Source: Chlorokybus atmophyticus (taxonomy: Eukaryota; Streptophyta; Chlorokybophyceae; Chlorokybales; Chlorokybaceae). From it: a stretch of 64,000 bases of DNA. Below are positions 11,815 through 23,903 of this stretch, one piece after another. Position 1 is the first letter of the stretch, and every line of letters begins with the position of its first letter. Location: contig RHPI01003599.1 in assembly GCA_009103225.1 (NCBI GenBank), forward strand, positions 353,156-417,155, written 5' to 3'. Below the pieces are notes generated by a model. That model was not told where the DNA came from and did no database searches. It saw only the letters and a list, made by a program, of their open reading frames with translations. The translations under genes and the position numbers were made by a program.

Positions 11815-14161
11815 ATGGCGGCGGCGGCGGGGTCGGCGGCGGTGACGGCGGCGGCGGGAGAGGAGACTAGCTCTCCCTCCGCCTCTGCCACAAACCCTCG
11901 GGTGTTCTTTGACATCACCGTTGGAGGCCAGCCAGGTAGGCTTATGCAAAGCATCATGCAGCATTGGGTCCAGCTCAAGGTCGCACTTGCCTCCCTTGCT
12001 ACTGTCGCCATGCATGCATGCATGCTGCTTGGCAATAACACAAACAGCAAGAGGAACAACAACAACCACCTACCAATGGCGTCAAGAACAAGCAGCAAAT
12101 AATGCTATGCTATGCGCATGACAGCTGGCAGTGCGTCGTGCTACTCTCGGGTTGTGGAGGAAAACCATGCATGCACTGAGCATTTTGTGTCTGCATGTTG
12201 TGTCTGACTTGTCTTTGTGTCGCAGAGGGCAGAATTACGTTCGAGTTGTTTAGGGATGTGGTGCCGAAGACTGCGGAGAACTTCAGAGCGCTGTGCACTG
12301 GTGCGTACCAACTCATGCGTACATCAAATGTTGGGTACCTCCCAGCTGCTTGCACTGTTGTGCATGAGCGGAGAGAGATTGGCAGTTTATTGGTGCATTT
12401 TGCACATGCGCGCGCGGTGTTTGTGCGCAAGTGCGTACTGATACTGATACTGATGCTGATACTGATTTGATGTGACAGTAGCGGTGGTGCATGTCTGTGG
12501 TAGTTATGCATGCATATGTGTGTGCATGCTCGCGCGCATGCATGCGCACACACATGCATGCATAACTATCACAGAGTGGGTGTGTGCACACGCATTTGTG
12601 TGCATATGCGTGCGTGCACCTACAGGCAGGCGCGTGTGTGTGCTCAGCAACTACTCACAGTCACGCACAGATGGTTTTCCATACACGCACACTCACTTGC
12701 GCGCACTTTGTACCAAACTGATAGCTGACAGAGCGAGTACTTACCCGAGAGCACACATGTTCAGACGCATATGTACACATGTGGCATGCCGCCGTATGTG
12801 CGCATGTGCTTTGCATTTATTACACGCGCCCACGCATGCAGCGTTTGCATACATGCACATGCACATGCGCATACATACATATGTGCACTGTTAATTCGGT
12901 CAAAATTGTTGTATTGCACAGGCGAGCGTGGTGTAGGAGCATCGGGCAAGCCGTTGCACTATAAAGGCTCCCCGTTCCACAGGATTATCAAGGACTTCAT
13001 GTGCCAGGTGAGGGTCACCATGTTGCTTGATGAAACACGCAACGCAACTGCAATGCAGATTGACAGCAACTAGCAAACTGCGAACATGTTGCTGTGCTTG
13101 TCAGGGCGGAGACTTCACGAAACAAAACGGGACGGGTGGGGAGTCCATTTATGGAGAAAAGTTTGAAGGCGAGTTCTGAGTGGCTCATAGTAGTAGTAGT
13201 TGTGGTTGTTCATGTAGAGTACAAGTGGCATGTTGGTCGCATAAATTCCTTTAACTCACTCGTGAGTGCTCTCTTGCAGATGAGAACTTCATCCTCAAGC
13301 ACGAGCGTCCAGGACTCTTGTCAATGGCCAACGCAGGCCCCAACGCAAACGGATCCCAATTCTTCATCACAACTGTGCCAACACCACATCTGGACGACAA
13401 GCATGTCGTCTTTGGCAAGGTATCTCATTGGTAACAGCTGTTATGAAGGTGTGTATGTCGGGTTTCAATCCGACCGAAGTGTCCTTTTTCCAAAGGTCTT
13501 GAAAGGTATGGGCTTAGTGAGAGAGATGGAAAATGCTGAGAAAGATGCAAACGATCGGCCGATAAAAGAGATTGTCATTGCTGATTGCGGTGAAATCGGG
13601 AGCGGCGAAGAGGATGGCATGCAAGCTGATGACGGATATCCGGACTGGCCCGAAGACATTGATATCTCCAACAGCAACAAAACAGACGCAGGCTGGTGGC
13701 TCGCAGCTGCAGAGAAGATCAAAGATATCGGCAACACGGCGTTCAAAGCGGGGGACTACAACACTGCTGCGAGGAAATACCAAAAAGCGCAGCGATACAT
13801 AAAGCACACGCAAGGATTGGGAGACTTGGACGAATCTCAGTCAACCAGTCTCAAAGCTCTGCGAAGCTCGTGTCTTCTCAACAAAGCCGCGTGCGACCTG
13901 AAGCTCAAGAACTACGAGTCCGTTGTTGATGGATGCAGTGCAGCGCTGGCGTATGAGCCTCAGAGTGCCAAAGCGTTGTTTCGACGAGGTCAGGCGCGTG
14001 TGGCGCTGAAGCAATATGAAGACGCTGTTGAGGACTTGACGAAGGCGGCTGCGCTGGAGCCGAACGATGCGGGGATCAAGAATGAGCTCGCAAAAGTAAA
14101 GCGGGGCGTTGAGGAGGCCAGGAAACGGGAGCGTGCGACTTATGCACGCATGTTTCAGTAA
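11815..14161 (+). CDS. CYP40: Cyclophilin-40, peptidyl-prolyl cis-trans isomerase with TPR domain
   Basis: Six exons: 11815-11935, 12226-12300, 12922-13007, 13105-13168, 13280-13419, 13496-14161 (TAA), 383 aa. The cyclophilin domain (about 27-205) shows [27 protein letters not shown] and [15 protein letters not shown]. The His in PHLDDKH, where cyclophilin A has Trp, is typical of the CYP40 group and of weak cyclosporin binding. The C-terminal half carries three TPR motifs ([56 protein letters not shown]), which in this family dock on the Hsp90 C-terminus. In plants CYP40 supports Argonaute loading; that is family knowledge. The donor of intron 4 is GC (GAAG|GCGAGT); the GT alternatives break the frame. 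The N-terminus is a low-complexity Ala/Ser run before NPRVFFDI. Confidence 0.95.
12497..12572. repeat. Long hairpin in cyclophilin-40 intron 2
   Basis: Arms GTGGTAGTTATGCATGCATA... and ...TGCATGCATAACTATCAC pair over more than 30 bp with a few mismatches around a short TCGCGC loop. Part of the pairing is CATG repeats, but the AGTTATGCATGCAT ends are specific. Confidence 0.8.
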
Positions 14162-15017
14162 TAACGTGGGGTTGGTTGTCCTGTTATATGCTGGTACTGC
14201 AGCAGCTCGCTGCGGCTTGTCAGGCACAGTGACTTGCAATGAATAATGGCTAGTGCGTCATGGTAACGGCGCAGGCCAGTACTTGTTGCTTACCACAGTA
14301 TGCATGTTGCTTACCACAGTATGCATCTTCGTGACTTGATTGGCAAAAATGGCAAGCAAGAGTGTAATCTGGCCAAACCACTGTAATGCGCACTACTGTG
14401 TACGCGGGTTTACAGGATATGCGCAGTGCTGTTACAGATGCATAGTCACCATGTCTCAACGACAGAAATTGCAACAGTCAGCACACACATGGACATGCAA
14501 CAGCAAGACCACCAATGGGCTCTCATATTCTACATGTCTATACTCACTAAACTCACTACCCTACCTACCCACAAGCTGCCCCGTTAGACATGCATACAGC
14601 GCTAGCACCACAGGGCCACAGTCAGCTAGGTTGTGCAGCATGTTTGTAGAGCGCCTTTTGCTAGATTAGATCTGCAAGCACGGATGTGCAGAACTGATGC
14701 AGGTCATTAGCGCAGTCCATGTGTACAAAGATGAGAAGTGCAATGCGTCATCAATGTGTAATCGTACATCAGCGTATGTGCTTCACCTTGGTACATGCAG
14801 TGAATACAGGTTCTGTGATCCGACCCGACTACAGACACAGCGTCCCCTGCTGTGCTTGGTGCTATCCAAGAAGCCGGTGCAGTGCGAGAACAACATCCAT
14901 GTACAACAAGGCCTGAATCGACTACCCTGCACCTGCACTGGCTTTGCCAAACACCAAACAACCAAGACAATATCTCTGCTACAAACTGAACACTATTTGT
15001 CGAGTGATATCAAGGTG
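14162..15017. other. Convergent intergenic region, cyclophilin-40 / MCMBP
   Basis: 3' ends of two convergent genes. It holds a perfect direct repeat of TTGCTTACCACAGTATGCAT at about 14284 and 14305. TGTAA, a polyadenylation motif in many green algae, occurs at about 14381. No gene is seen. Confidence 0.5.
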
Positions 15018-18000
15018 TCAGCGCTGGGCTGACATCCTTTCCATCCTTGCTTGCTCTAAGCTGCGAACATTGCGCCATCGCTCCAAGGTGAGGGTGGCTT
15101 CACCGAAGCTTTGCGCAAGAAGTCGCCCCATCACTAACCACCTGATAGCAGCAAATATGATCAGCAAAGCATACGAGTCACAGGCAGCGCATAACAAACA
15201 TGCATACTAAGCAGCCAAAACCATCACTCTCGAGCGACAAACCTGTGGAATGTGTCCACGCCTATCGAGCTATCCTTCTGTCGCGCTTCAACAATGTCCT
15301 GCTCTATGTGCTGGAATATACAGCACATTTTTCATCAGAATGTATTTCACAATGGCGACAACGCTTGCGTTGCTCTCTTTGCTACCACAATGTACACAGG
15401 CACTAACTCCAGCGAAAGCAAAGCGCTCTGAGGATCTTCGACGAAGTGCATGGGACGATAATTGCAGAACAACGCACCTGAGTGATGTCGTTATCGAGCT
15501 GATGCTCAGAATGCCGCACGAGCTGAAGATATAAACGCCAGTCGGTCATGTCCGTCCGTTCTAGCGGTATGTCCGCTTCGCTGTTAGCGCCGCCGCTGCT
15601 CGATCGCAACGGCAGCATTGCATCAACAGGGAACATGGACTTGCCCTCTGAAAGCACCAGGACTGGGATATCCGGATGCATTGTCAACTTGTAATACTGG
15701 AAGTCATATTCAACCTGTCACAACAAGCTTGTCACGACCCAATCAGTTCAAAGCAAACGCAAGCTCACATTGCACCTTCTGGGATTCAATAAGGTCTTTC
15801 AATAGCTGCAGATTGGCTACCCCAACAGCTTGCAACGTCCCGGGCATCATGACAGACTCGTCTAGAATAAGGTGCGTGCCATCAGCAAGCTGCACTTGCG
15901 TGGCCAGAAGCCTGCACCAGTCCGACAGGCCTGATCAGAAGAAGTGTTGATGCAATCCGAAGTTGATGAACACTGCACCGCACATGCTAGCTTGCAGCAC
16001 ATGTTTGACCTGTCCGTCGTGTAGTCCTTTCGTGGCATAAGTGTTGCTGAGTTGAGAAGGCCAAGCGTGAGGGGTATGCGGTGCACACGAGGCGCCAACC
16101 CCGTGACTGCATGGGAGATCGCAAGGGCTGCGTCGCTGCTTGCACCATATAAGTTCAGAGAAAATTTGCCGAGAGGCACCGGATCTGCCCTAGCATACAC
16201 CTGCACATGCAAGAGCACAACTCAGTTACCCATAGCATGTGAACACATTGACAGTGGAAAGCACGAGTTTTGCACAAAGCCAACAGAAGAGACCAAGTCC
16301 CTCATAACCGCATGCATATATCGCTGCCCTTGTCCCTACCCTTGACACTAGGTGCAGGAGCAGATACTCAGCTGCGAGCGAATCACCGCCCAAACTCTTC
16401 GTCAGTTCTACCAATAACCTTGTTCGCAATTCTGGAATACGCTGCATTAACTCCTGCATGCAGTGCCAGAGCTTGGCAACAACTCACCAACAGCAGCAAT
16501 GCAATATCGCACAAGTTGGTCGTGTGCACATGGCTGCATGCGAGCAACAAGAGTCTGAGCTCACCTGAGTTGCTTGGTCATTAAGTGGCATGGCAGGATA
16601 TGCGCATGGTAACTTGCGGCACAGTATGCAATGAAGCCGCGGCACCTGTCGCAGTCTTCTGGTGAAAAGACGGCCACAACCCACAGGCAATCGCAGATGA
16701 TTGTAATGTACCTTGCTTGCGGGTGGGTTGTGTGCTATCTCCTCTTCTGCTGAAAGCACATCTACATCTACTTGTGTTGACGGGGATGAGGAGTCTGGGT
16801 CAAAGGTCAGCACGCCTACGAACTCCGCAACCTCATTAACGCCCAGCTCCAACTCGTCACCATAACACTGTTACACACATGAACACGATCATGTTGAATG
16901 CCTGAGGCCACTAACGCAGTTGCTACTTGCACACACGACACTGTGTGCACGTGCATAGCTTGAAGGTCATAAGCGTGCATCATAAGTACCTTGACTAAGC
17001 ATGGTACACGTTTTTCATCGGATATGGGCAGGTTAAGGTCAAGAAAACTGCTGCTTGCGGCAGGTGCTTCCGCGACTCCGTCTGCTCCTTCACGCTGTCA
17101 TCATCGTCGTCACAATCACCATCACCGTCATCGTTTATTATCATTATGCTTTGGTCAGCATGGTGTTCAACACGCATGCGATGTTCAAGCTCAATCGATC
17201 AGCACATGCTACAGCAGCCACATGGGTGCCCAATCACACCTGGCGTTTGGGTTCTTCAGCTACAGCTTGGGACTGCTCATCAGCATCCATTGCCTGCAGA
17301 CCACCGAATGCTTGACGTGTGTGTTGCAGTGGCAATACGGCTCAAATTGCTCCTGTGAAGCCTTACAGATGCATCGTCAACTTCATCGCGTGCTCGTTTG
17401 CCCCGCGCAGAAGCTGCCGAGGCAGATGAATCGCCGCGTGTAACACAAGATGCTGAGGCTGTCTGTGCCGCCTCCTCCTGACACCAGGCAGTCTCTGCTG
17501 GTACCTGAGATTATGATGAAGCAGCCAGCATCACAGGTACTCAATGACATGCATATAGTTGCCACGGGCAGAAGCTGAAAACTGTGTCGAAGCCATACCG
17601 GAACGCAGTAAAGCAAGCGACGCTCGCGTAGCTGCGTCTCAGCTTCTGGGCTCATGTTAGCAGCGCCTGTGTCAGTGAACATAGCCGGCTGCCAGCTGCT
17701 CGCTCCAGGATTCTGCAACAGGTTTGCATGATGTTGTACAACACCGCGCATTGATTCCCAAAACAGTGCATGCTTACTTTGTATGCAGCCACGTAGAATT
17801 GCGGGTTGAAGATGTCTTGTACCTGCACAATTTATGAGAGGTCGGCATAAGTACAGGCAACGCAAGCTATCCAACTGCATGACAGTCACTACACACGTGC
17901 TAAACATTACATGCACAGTAGGATGACTCGTCTCGTAGTCATCAGGCTGCACAGCTGATTACCATTCCTCGGTAGCGAACCAGAGTGTTGTGGCGCAGAA

Positions 18001-18683
18001 GGTCAAGAGGCACGGCATTGATCTCTGGAATCTGTCGCACAAGATGTGAGTACTGTCAGAGATAATACAATTCAGCAGATGCCTCAACAAGCATGCATCT
18101 CTTATGCGTACATGCTGCAATTGCGTTAGGTGCCAAGCATAGCGTTGGCGAACCTGTGGTGAGAATTGCGGCACGGAGTATTTGTAAGCACACTCCTACT
18201 ATTTTTGCTTGCTTACCCTGGCGGCCAGGCCTGGATTGGACTGAAGCGCCCTCTGAAAGAATGCGCGAATTCCCCAATCCTCGGGAGCATTTCGTGGAGC
18301 AGCGTTTGGAGCATCCAGAGACTGCAAATTGCTTGTCAGAGGCAATAGCGTGGATGTGCTCAATGTTTCTGCAGTTACAGCGAGGCCTTGAAGCAACCAA
18401 GCATGCCCAATTGGCAAGCTGCATGCCAACTGGGCATGCTCCACATCCAACACAGCCTTCCACGGGAGGCAGACACTGTTCATGATTGCTCATCCAGCTA
18501 AGCCCATCCAGCTAAGCGGGTATGCACTGCAGCTAGAATTTGGTCCAACCACGCTACTGGTGGTACCAATCACCGCAAGCCACAACCAAGAGGCCAGCTG
18601 TTACCAACCACAACAACCTGCAGGAACAGCGCTTGCACGGCCTGCAGCGGCTCCGCGACGACGTCCAGCGCTACTGCGACCAT
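15018..18683 (-). CDS. MCMBP: MCM complex-binding protein (MCMBP/ETG1)
   Basis: Sixteen exons joined in phase, about 600 aa: 18618-18683, 18217-18321, 17963-18031, 17778-17822, 17599-17712, 17367-17504, 17240-17293, 16990-17094, 16712-16867, 16565-16645, 16340-16453, 16010-16200, 15776-15911, 15478-15714, 15243-15310, 15018-15141. Family hallmarks in order: NTLVRYRGMVQDIFNPQFY, YCVPVPAETAW, a basic KRARDE stretch, FLDLNLPISDEKRVPCLVK, IAHNPPASKVPRLHCI, GGDSLAAEYLLLHLVSR, VPLGKFSLNLYG, TLTLERWRNVRSLEQAR. MCMBP binds MCM3-7 and helps unload or assemble MCM complexes in replication; the plant version ETG1 is an E2F target (family knowledge). An in-frame ATG at 18806 would add a Gly/Arg-rich head; I prefer the ATG at 18683, where family similarity begins (AEPLQAVQALF). 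Confidence 0.93.
18400..18440. repeat. Hairpin in MCMBP intron 1
   Basis: Arms AGCATGCCCAATTGGCA (18400-18416) and TGCCAACTGGGCATGCT (18424-18440), 17 bp with one mismatch and a 7-nt loop. It lies within the intron 18322-18617. Confidence 0.85.
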
Positions 18684-20356
18684 GTTTCCAACCCTTCCAC
18701 CACCGCCTTCTCCTCCTCTTCCGCCCCCTCCGCCTCTGACTCCTCCTCCGCCCTGCCTTGCCCCTGCCTGGCTCCTGGCAGATAGCTGCGTAGGTTTTCC
18801 CGCCAATTGTGTGTCCTATGCTGCGCCGATGTCGACGCTGGCCGAATCCGTCGATGGAATAAAGATTGGTCGACTGACGGCTGTGTGTGTGTGTGTGTCG
18901 ACATAACACATACATGTGCAGTCAACCTCTGTCTACAGTCTACCCTCGTTATAGTGACTACAAATGTGTGAAGACATTTTGTCACTACACGGAGTTGTTG
19001 TTCCTTCCGTGTAGTGACCGATGATTACTGTAATGCATTAATGCTATATAGTGACAATCTGTCTTTTTAACGAGGGGTTTACAAAACATGCAAATCATAT
19101 ACATAAAACGCAGGTGATCCATTGATCAAGAGTCGGACAACTCTATGCAATGACAACTGGTGACCACATTAACCTGTGCTTACCATTCCATGTAATGACG
19201 ACGTGTCATTGTAGCGAGGTACCGAAATCATATCTAATGGATTTATATTTATTGCCCTCGCTATAATGATGCTCCATGTTACCATCGATTGTCCTTTCAG
19301 AGAGTGTGATAATCATAGTAAAAGGTAAAATTTGCCTTGTTTGAAACGGTCATTTTACATTTTATAGCTATTGAGAGGGTGTCATACAAACGAGTATAAA
19401 TGCAGCTAGGGTAGATTGTAAGCACACGTCCTACTGACTGCAAAAAGTGTTGCACAAGTAATGACCTGACTCTAACCAGCATGCATGCATGACTTACGGG
19501 GGTGGTAAGTAGGTAGATAAGCTCTAGGTGTAGGAGTGAGTCAGTGAATGCAGTGCATATAGCCCGGTGGTTGTGTATGTGTGATTGCATGCGTTATTGA
19601 GTGCAATGTCACATGATTGATGCATGCCGAGTGTATGGTTGCCTTGCATGCATGACATCCCCGTTCCATCTTGTGTACATCATCAGTGGCAAGCATTATT
19701 GTGCATACATCGAAGTGTGCTTCCTTCAATCTAAGCACAAAGTGCTTAAATTGTGCATGCAGCAACAACCTATGTGTATGCACGAAGTGCTTGCAAAGAG
19801 GGAAGAGCTAGATTCTAAACAGTCCCTCATTGTATGCACAAAATGGGTGTTTTAGTGGTGCTTAGATCGAGTGTTCAGTGCTTAAACGTGACAGTATTTT
19901 GCCCTTGGGCAGGTGTGTTCTCATGCGTAATGTGCATACACCGAGGTTGTTCATAGTGAGGTTGTGCATATACAGAGGTTAGAATGTACTCATGACAAAT
20001 GCAAAACTACTGAACTATCGTGTTATTGGTGTGCACCACTCCCACACAAAAACAGAAGGCTGATAGTGCTGTAAACTTTACCAAAGGTAAGACTGTAAGG
20101 ATGCCTCTATTGAGAGACAAGCTATATACACATGTGTATGTTGTTTGCACCACGTGTTATGAACATAACGAACATGATATAGCTCATTTACAAGCCCTTG
20201 ACTGAGGAGTATGGTGGCTCGGGTGCCCTAGTGTGCATCTTTGCTTCAATCACACTTCGTCTACAAGCGCAGAAATAGGAGACAACGCTGCAGAAATTCA
20301 AGCTCTTTTTAGGTCATGAATGTGTACATCTCTCATGCAAGTAATGTCTTCCTTTC
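18684..20356. other. Gene-free spacer between MCMBP and hexosaminidase
   Basis: About 1.7 kb with no supportable gene. The first 120 bp are the GC- and CT-rich upstream region of MCMBP, with a (GT)n run at about 18882. The rest is AT-richer. A possible small DNA transposon lies at 18940-19085. Confidence 0.5.
18940..19085. mobile_element. Possible small non-autonomous DNA transposon remnant
   Basis: A CTACCCTCGTTATAGTGAC end and an AACGAGGGG end about 130 bp later are partly complementary, with an internal GTCACTACACGG / CCGTGTAGTGAC inverted repeat. A related CCCTCGCTATAATGA lies at about 19256. Ends of this kind occur in pogo/Tigger-like elements. No clear target duplication was found. Confidence 0.3.
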
Positions 20357-23300
20357 CTATTGCGTGCAAGAACCAGGACCCGGAGGCGCTTGACGTGCTA
20401 CATTCACGTGCACAGGTGCGGCAGCAACACCGCGCTTGAGTAGCATGCATCGAAAGCGCTCGAGTCTCGGAAGTGCTGTTGCAATGTCATTGACACTGCG
20501 CGGGCTCCACAATCGCTCCGCTGCTGCTGCCGCGCGGGGCCATATGGTCTGCTCTATGTCGGAAGCATCTGCAGTCTCACCCCACATGCACACCTGTGAC
20601 ACACATAGTTAGCTCACATTTGCTACTTCTGCACACTTGTGTGACGACAACGACATCGACGATGACAATGATGATGGTGGTGGCTGCAGCATAGTGCGAA
20701 ACGAACCTCTCCACCAAGTATAAATTGATGGTTGGCTGCATCGATTCCGTGATGCGGTTCGTTGAGATAGAACTGCTCAATAGTCTCCTGCAGGTGGTCT
20801 AAGTACCACCCGTGACTTAGCAGACTCCGGTACCTGTCAGTTAGAGCCATGTTGTGAACATCTAGCAATCATGCTCATTCATTCTGCAGCTTGAATCATC
20901 ATAAGCGTACCCCGCCTGAACTGCTTTGGGTAGCGTTGTTCTGTCGAACCACACATGCACAATGGTTGAAGGATGCAGCGAGTCGCCAAAGAGGTTGAAC
21001 ACCTCTTCCCAGAATATCGGTGTGCGCCCGAGCGCAGCCGTACGGTTCGCTGCATATGAAACAAACCTCTTGTACGCGCCCTCCTCATCCAACACCTGCA
21101 CCGAACCATCATATGAGTTTGTAAACGACCATGTGGTTGAACCAAGACAACACACACCTGATCAGACAACCACTGTTGGATGTGTTTGCTGTTGGACCAG
21201 CAGCTTGTGTCCACTTCATCGCCACCGAGATGCACGCACGAGTCGGTGAAGTGGTCACCAGCATCCCTGAGGATGGAAGTGATTAACTCCCAAGTTGCAT
21301 TCTTGCTTGGGTCTAAAGGCTCCCTGCAGTCCTCACTTGGCCAAGTCTCAGGATAGCCCACACCCCTGCTTAGAGATAGGATTGTTGTGCAACGCACAAG
21401 CATGTTAGTAAGTTGTTAGAGAGCCTGATTGTGATTTAATCGCTACTTGATAATAACTGCGTTTACCATGAAGCGGCATGACCGGGCATGTCAAACTCGG
21501 GGACTACTCTAATTCCTGCTCAACAGATATGTAGTCCTGAAGTTCTTGTAACCATGTCACAGGCGGCACACAAGCAGAGCTGCGCTCAACACACCTCTTT
21601 GCTGGGCGTAGCTGCATGACACGCGCTAATGTAAGTGTCACAGCGGTGTTACAGCGGGTAAAACAGTCATGATGCGCCACTGGATGATAATTACGTGCTG
21701 AACAAGGCTATGATGTAGCAAACAAACTCACCGCAGCAGTTCGGTGACATCGTGTGTCGTGTAGCGCTCGTGCTTGGACCACGCACCGTCCCACAGCTTC
21801 GGTGCGCGCTTCGTCTCGAGCGGAAAGCTTTGCGTGTCGATCATGTGCCAGTGAAGACAGTTCTAGAACAGCACAGAACAATGCTCAGAGCTGCAAGGAA
21901 ATAGTGATTAGATAAACACTTGTACCCCTTGTCTCTGCAAGCCAGTGACAGACTTGTCTCTCAAGAGGCATGCCACAAAGGTATGCACCAGCTTTGCATA
22001 AGACATGCTGTCCAGAATCTTCTTGATGGCTGCTTTTGGCAGGTAGTGGCGAGCGGTGTCTGCAAAAAGACTTGACGTAAACAAATATGATGTCAACGTA
22101 TGCCCTGTGTGTGCGTGCGCGTGTCTGTGCACACACGCAGAGACGCGCGCATGCATAGATGCACGTAATGGACATGCACACACAGATCACGCTCTCTGCG
22201 TGATCTGTGTGTGCGCACATGTGAATTTGTGTGGAATACATCTGCTAGCTTGCTTGTTGTGAGAGGCATACATACTGTTTATGTATGCCTCTCACAACAA
22301 GCAAGCTAGCAGCTGTACAAACACAAACATATCCGTGCTGTGTGCGTGTAGCACACCTATAAGGAGGCCTCTGTGCACAAACCGTGGCGCATCCTCTATT
22401 TCGATAGGCAGCGACGACACGTAGTAACCCTTGCGGTCGTAGTCGTAACTCACCAGCTGGCTGAATGTCTATGAGAGAAAGTGTTGTGTTGGATTTACAC
22501 CCAAGCAAACATAATGTGCTGTTGGCAACTGTGTTACATGCAACTGACTCACCTCGAGACCGCGAAGCAAACCATAGACCGTTTTAGCCTGCACACTGAT
22601 GAACGTAAGCTCTTTCTTGAACTTGCAATTGTTGAGCTCTGCATACCATGAACGTATGAAGTACCCGCAGTGCAGCGGAGCCGTTGACACCTATGTTGAG
22701 CGTGTAGCTTTCGTCTGTGCCAAGAGTTAACTGCACATTGAAGAATGCAACACAATGGTTGATGCGCTGTTTCGGCAATGCATGCAAGTAACACACATGC
22801 AAGTAGCAAACATTGCTGTTTCACTATTGCATGCTCAGATATTGCTTGTGCAGTTGCTTGAAGAGAGATATCTTGCCCTTGACCAGCACTGACCGTTTCA
22901 TTATGGCTGTTGATGCTTAAACGCAGCTGCTGCAAACTTGGCACTGACTTAATTACAGTTGCCGTCAAACCCAAAGGCGTAGCGTCGAACATTAGCCCAG
23001 CATACCTGTGAAAAAGGGACCAATGCATACAAGTTGATGTTTTGGTGTCACATGGTCATGCATGTACATGAACCTATGAGTACCTTTGTATGGCAGCTTG
23101 GAGAAATGGACTGGGGAACGCTGGGTGGGTGAACTGAAAGTTGGGAGCTATTGCAATGGAAGAGGTGCCGCACGAACAGCGCTTCGGCATCGGCCACACG
23201 GGACACAATGACGGATTGTTATTTCTGTTGTTGGGTGTGTTGATAGACGCAAGGTCGTTGTCAAGGCTTGTTGGTAGCGGCTTCACCACTTGCTCTAATA

Positions 23301-23753
23301 TGTTGTTGTCTGCTTCAGCTACCTGCAAGTGCAATGCCGTTGGAGCTTCTTTTATGTGTGCATGTGAAGGGCGTGCGCGTGCATGTGTGGGGGCGTGCGC
23401 AGGCACACCCACACACGCGCGTGCATTACCGCATTGCACTCGTAGATTACACACGCAAGCATTCGTGCAATTCTTTATGTGTTCATTGGGATTTGCCACT
23501 GCGACTGAATGCGCGGTGACAGTTCGGCCTGACTGTTGCAAGCTGTTCTCATCCCCATTCATTGAGCACTTACTCCAGGAGACACACGCTGCACCTGACC
23601 TAAACAACAATATGAATAACGCACTCATAGTGTCTTTCGCTAGGAAAACAACGGACCGACCTGCCACAACGTAGCAGTGAGCAGCAGTAGCACAGCAGCC
23701 ACTGCTGCTGCTGGTTTGGCTGGCAGCCATGCAGCTCCCGCACAATCCGCCAT
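20357..23753 (-). CDS. Beta-N-acetylhexosaminidase, GH20 family (HEXA/HEXB-like)
   Basis: Fourteen exons in phase: 23661-23753, 23084-23322, 22894-23005, 22665-22730, 22553-22588, 22357-22468, 21989-22059, 21732-21862, 21595-21611, 21467-21515, 21158-21365, 20911-21095, 20707-20833, 20357-20593; about 560 aa. Exon 1 encodes a signal peptide (AAAVAAVLLLLTATLW), so the enzyme enters the secretory path, probably to a vacuole or cell surface. GH20 marks: FVHRGLLIDTARHYLP, NCLHWHMIDTQSFP, GIRVVPEFDMPGHAASW, HLGGDEVDTSCW with the catalytic Asp-Glu pair, and ILGGEVCMWGE. It removes terminal GlcNAc or GalNAc by substrate-assisted catalysis (family knowledge). The 17-nt exon 21595-21611 (YAQQR) is needed to keep frame and motif. 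A 15-nt exon (CGTGTGTCTCCTGGA, near 23590) could add five residues after exon 1. Confidence 0.92.
22176..22214. repeat. Perfect hairpin in hexosaminidase intron (first)
   Basis: Arms GCACACACAGATCACGC (22176-22192) and GCGTGATCTGTGTGTGC (22198-22214) are perfect over 17 bp with a 5-nt loop, within the intron 22060-22356. Confidence 0.9.
22242..22312. repeat. Perfect 33-bp hairpin in hexosaminidase intron (second)
   Basis: Left arm 22242-22274 begins CTGCTAGCTTGCTTGTTG; right arm 22280-22312 is its exact reverse complement, ending CAAGCAAGCTAGCAG. The loop is 5 nt (CTGTT). It lies in the same intron as the 22176 hairpin. Confidence 0.95.
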
Positions 23754-23903
23754 GCTGTGGGGGGGTTAACTTGCACTCTTGCACCACACTCATACACAAA
23801 ACAGCTGTACAACCAAGCATGCCCGCCCACTACCGCCCACGCTTTAAGCTTCCAGCTTGCTGCTTCACGCCAGTGGTGGTGAAGCTGGTTGTTGACGGTC
23901 GCG
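23754..23903. promoter_or_regulatory. Divergent promoter region, hexosaminidase and histidine phosphatase
   Basis: 150 bp separate the two divergent start codons. It includes CCCACTACCGCCCAC and a TTAAGC-rich stretch, without an obvious TATA box. Shared regulation is inferred from spacing. Confidence 0.5.

Noticed and set aside
23074-23820. 248-codon minus-strand open frame as one exon
   Set aside because: Only 23084-23322 of it is hexosaminidase exon 2; the rest is intron, shown by the in-phase signal-peptide exon at 23661-23753 in another frame.
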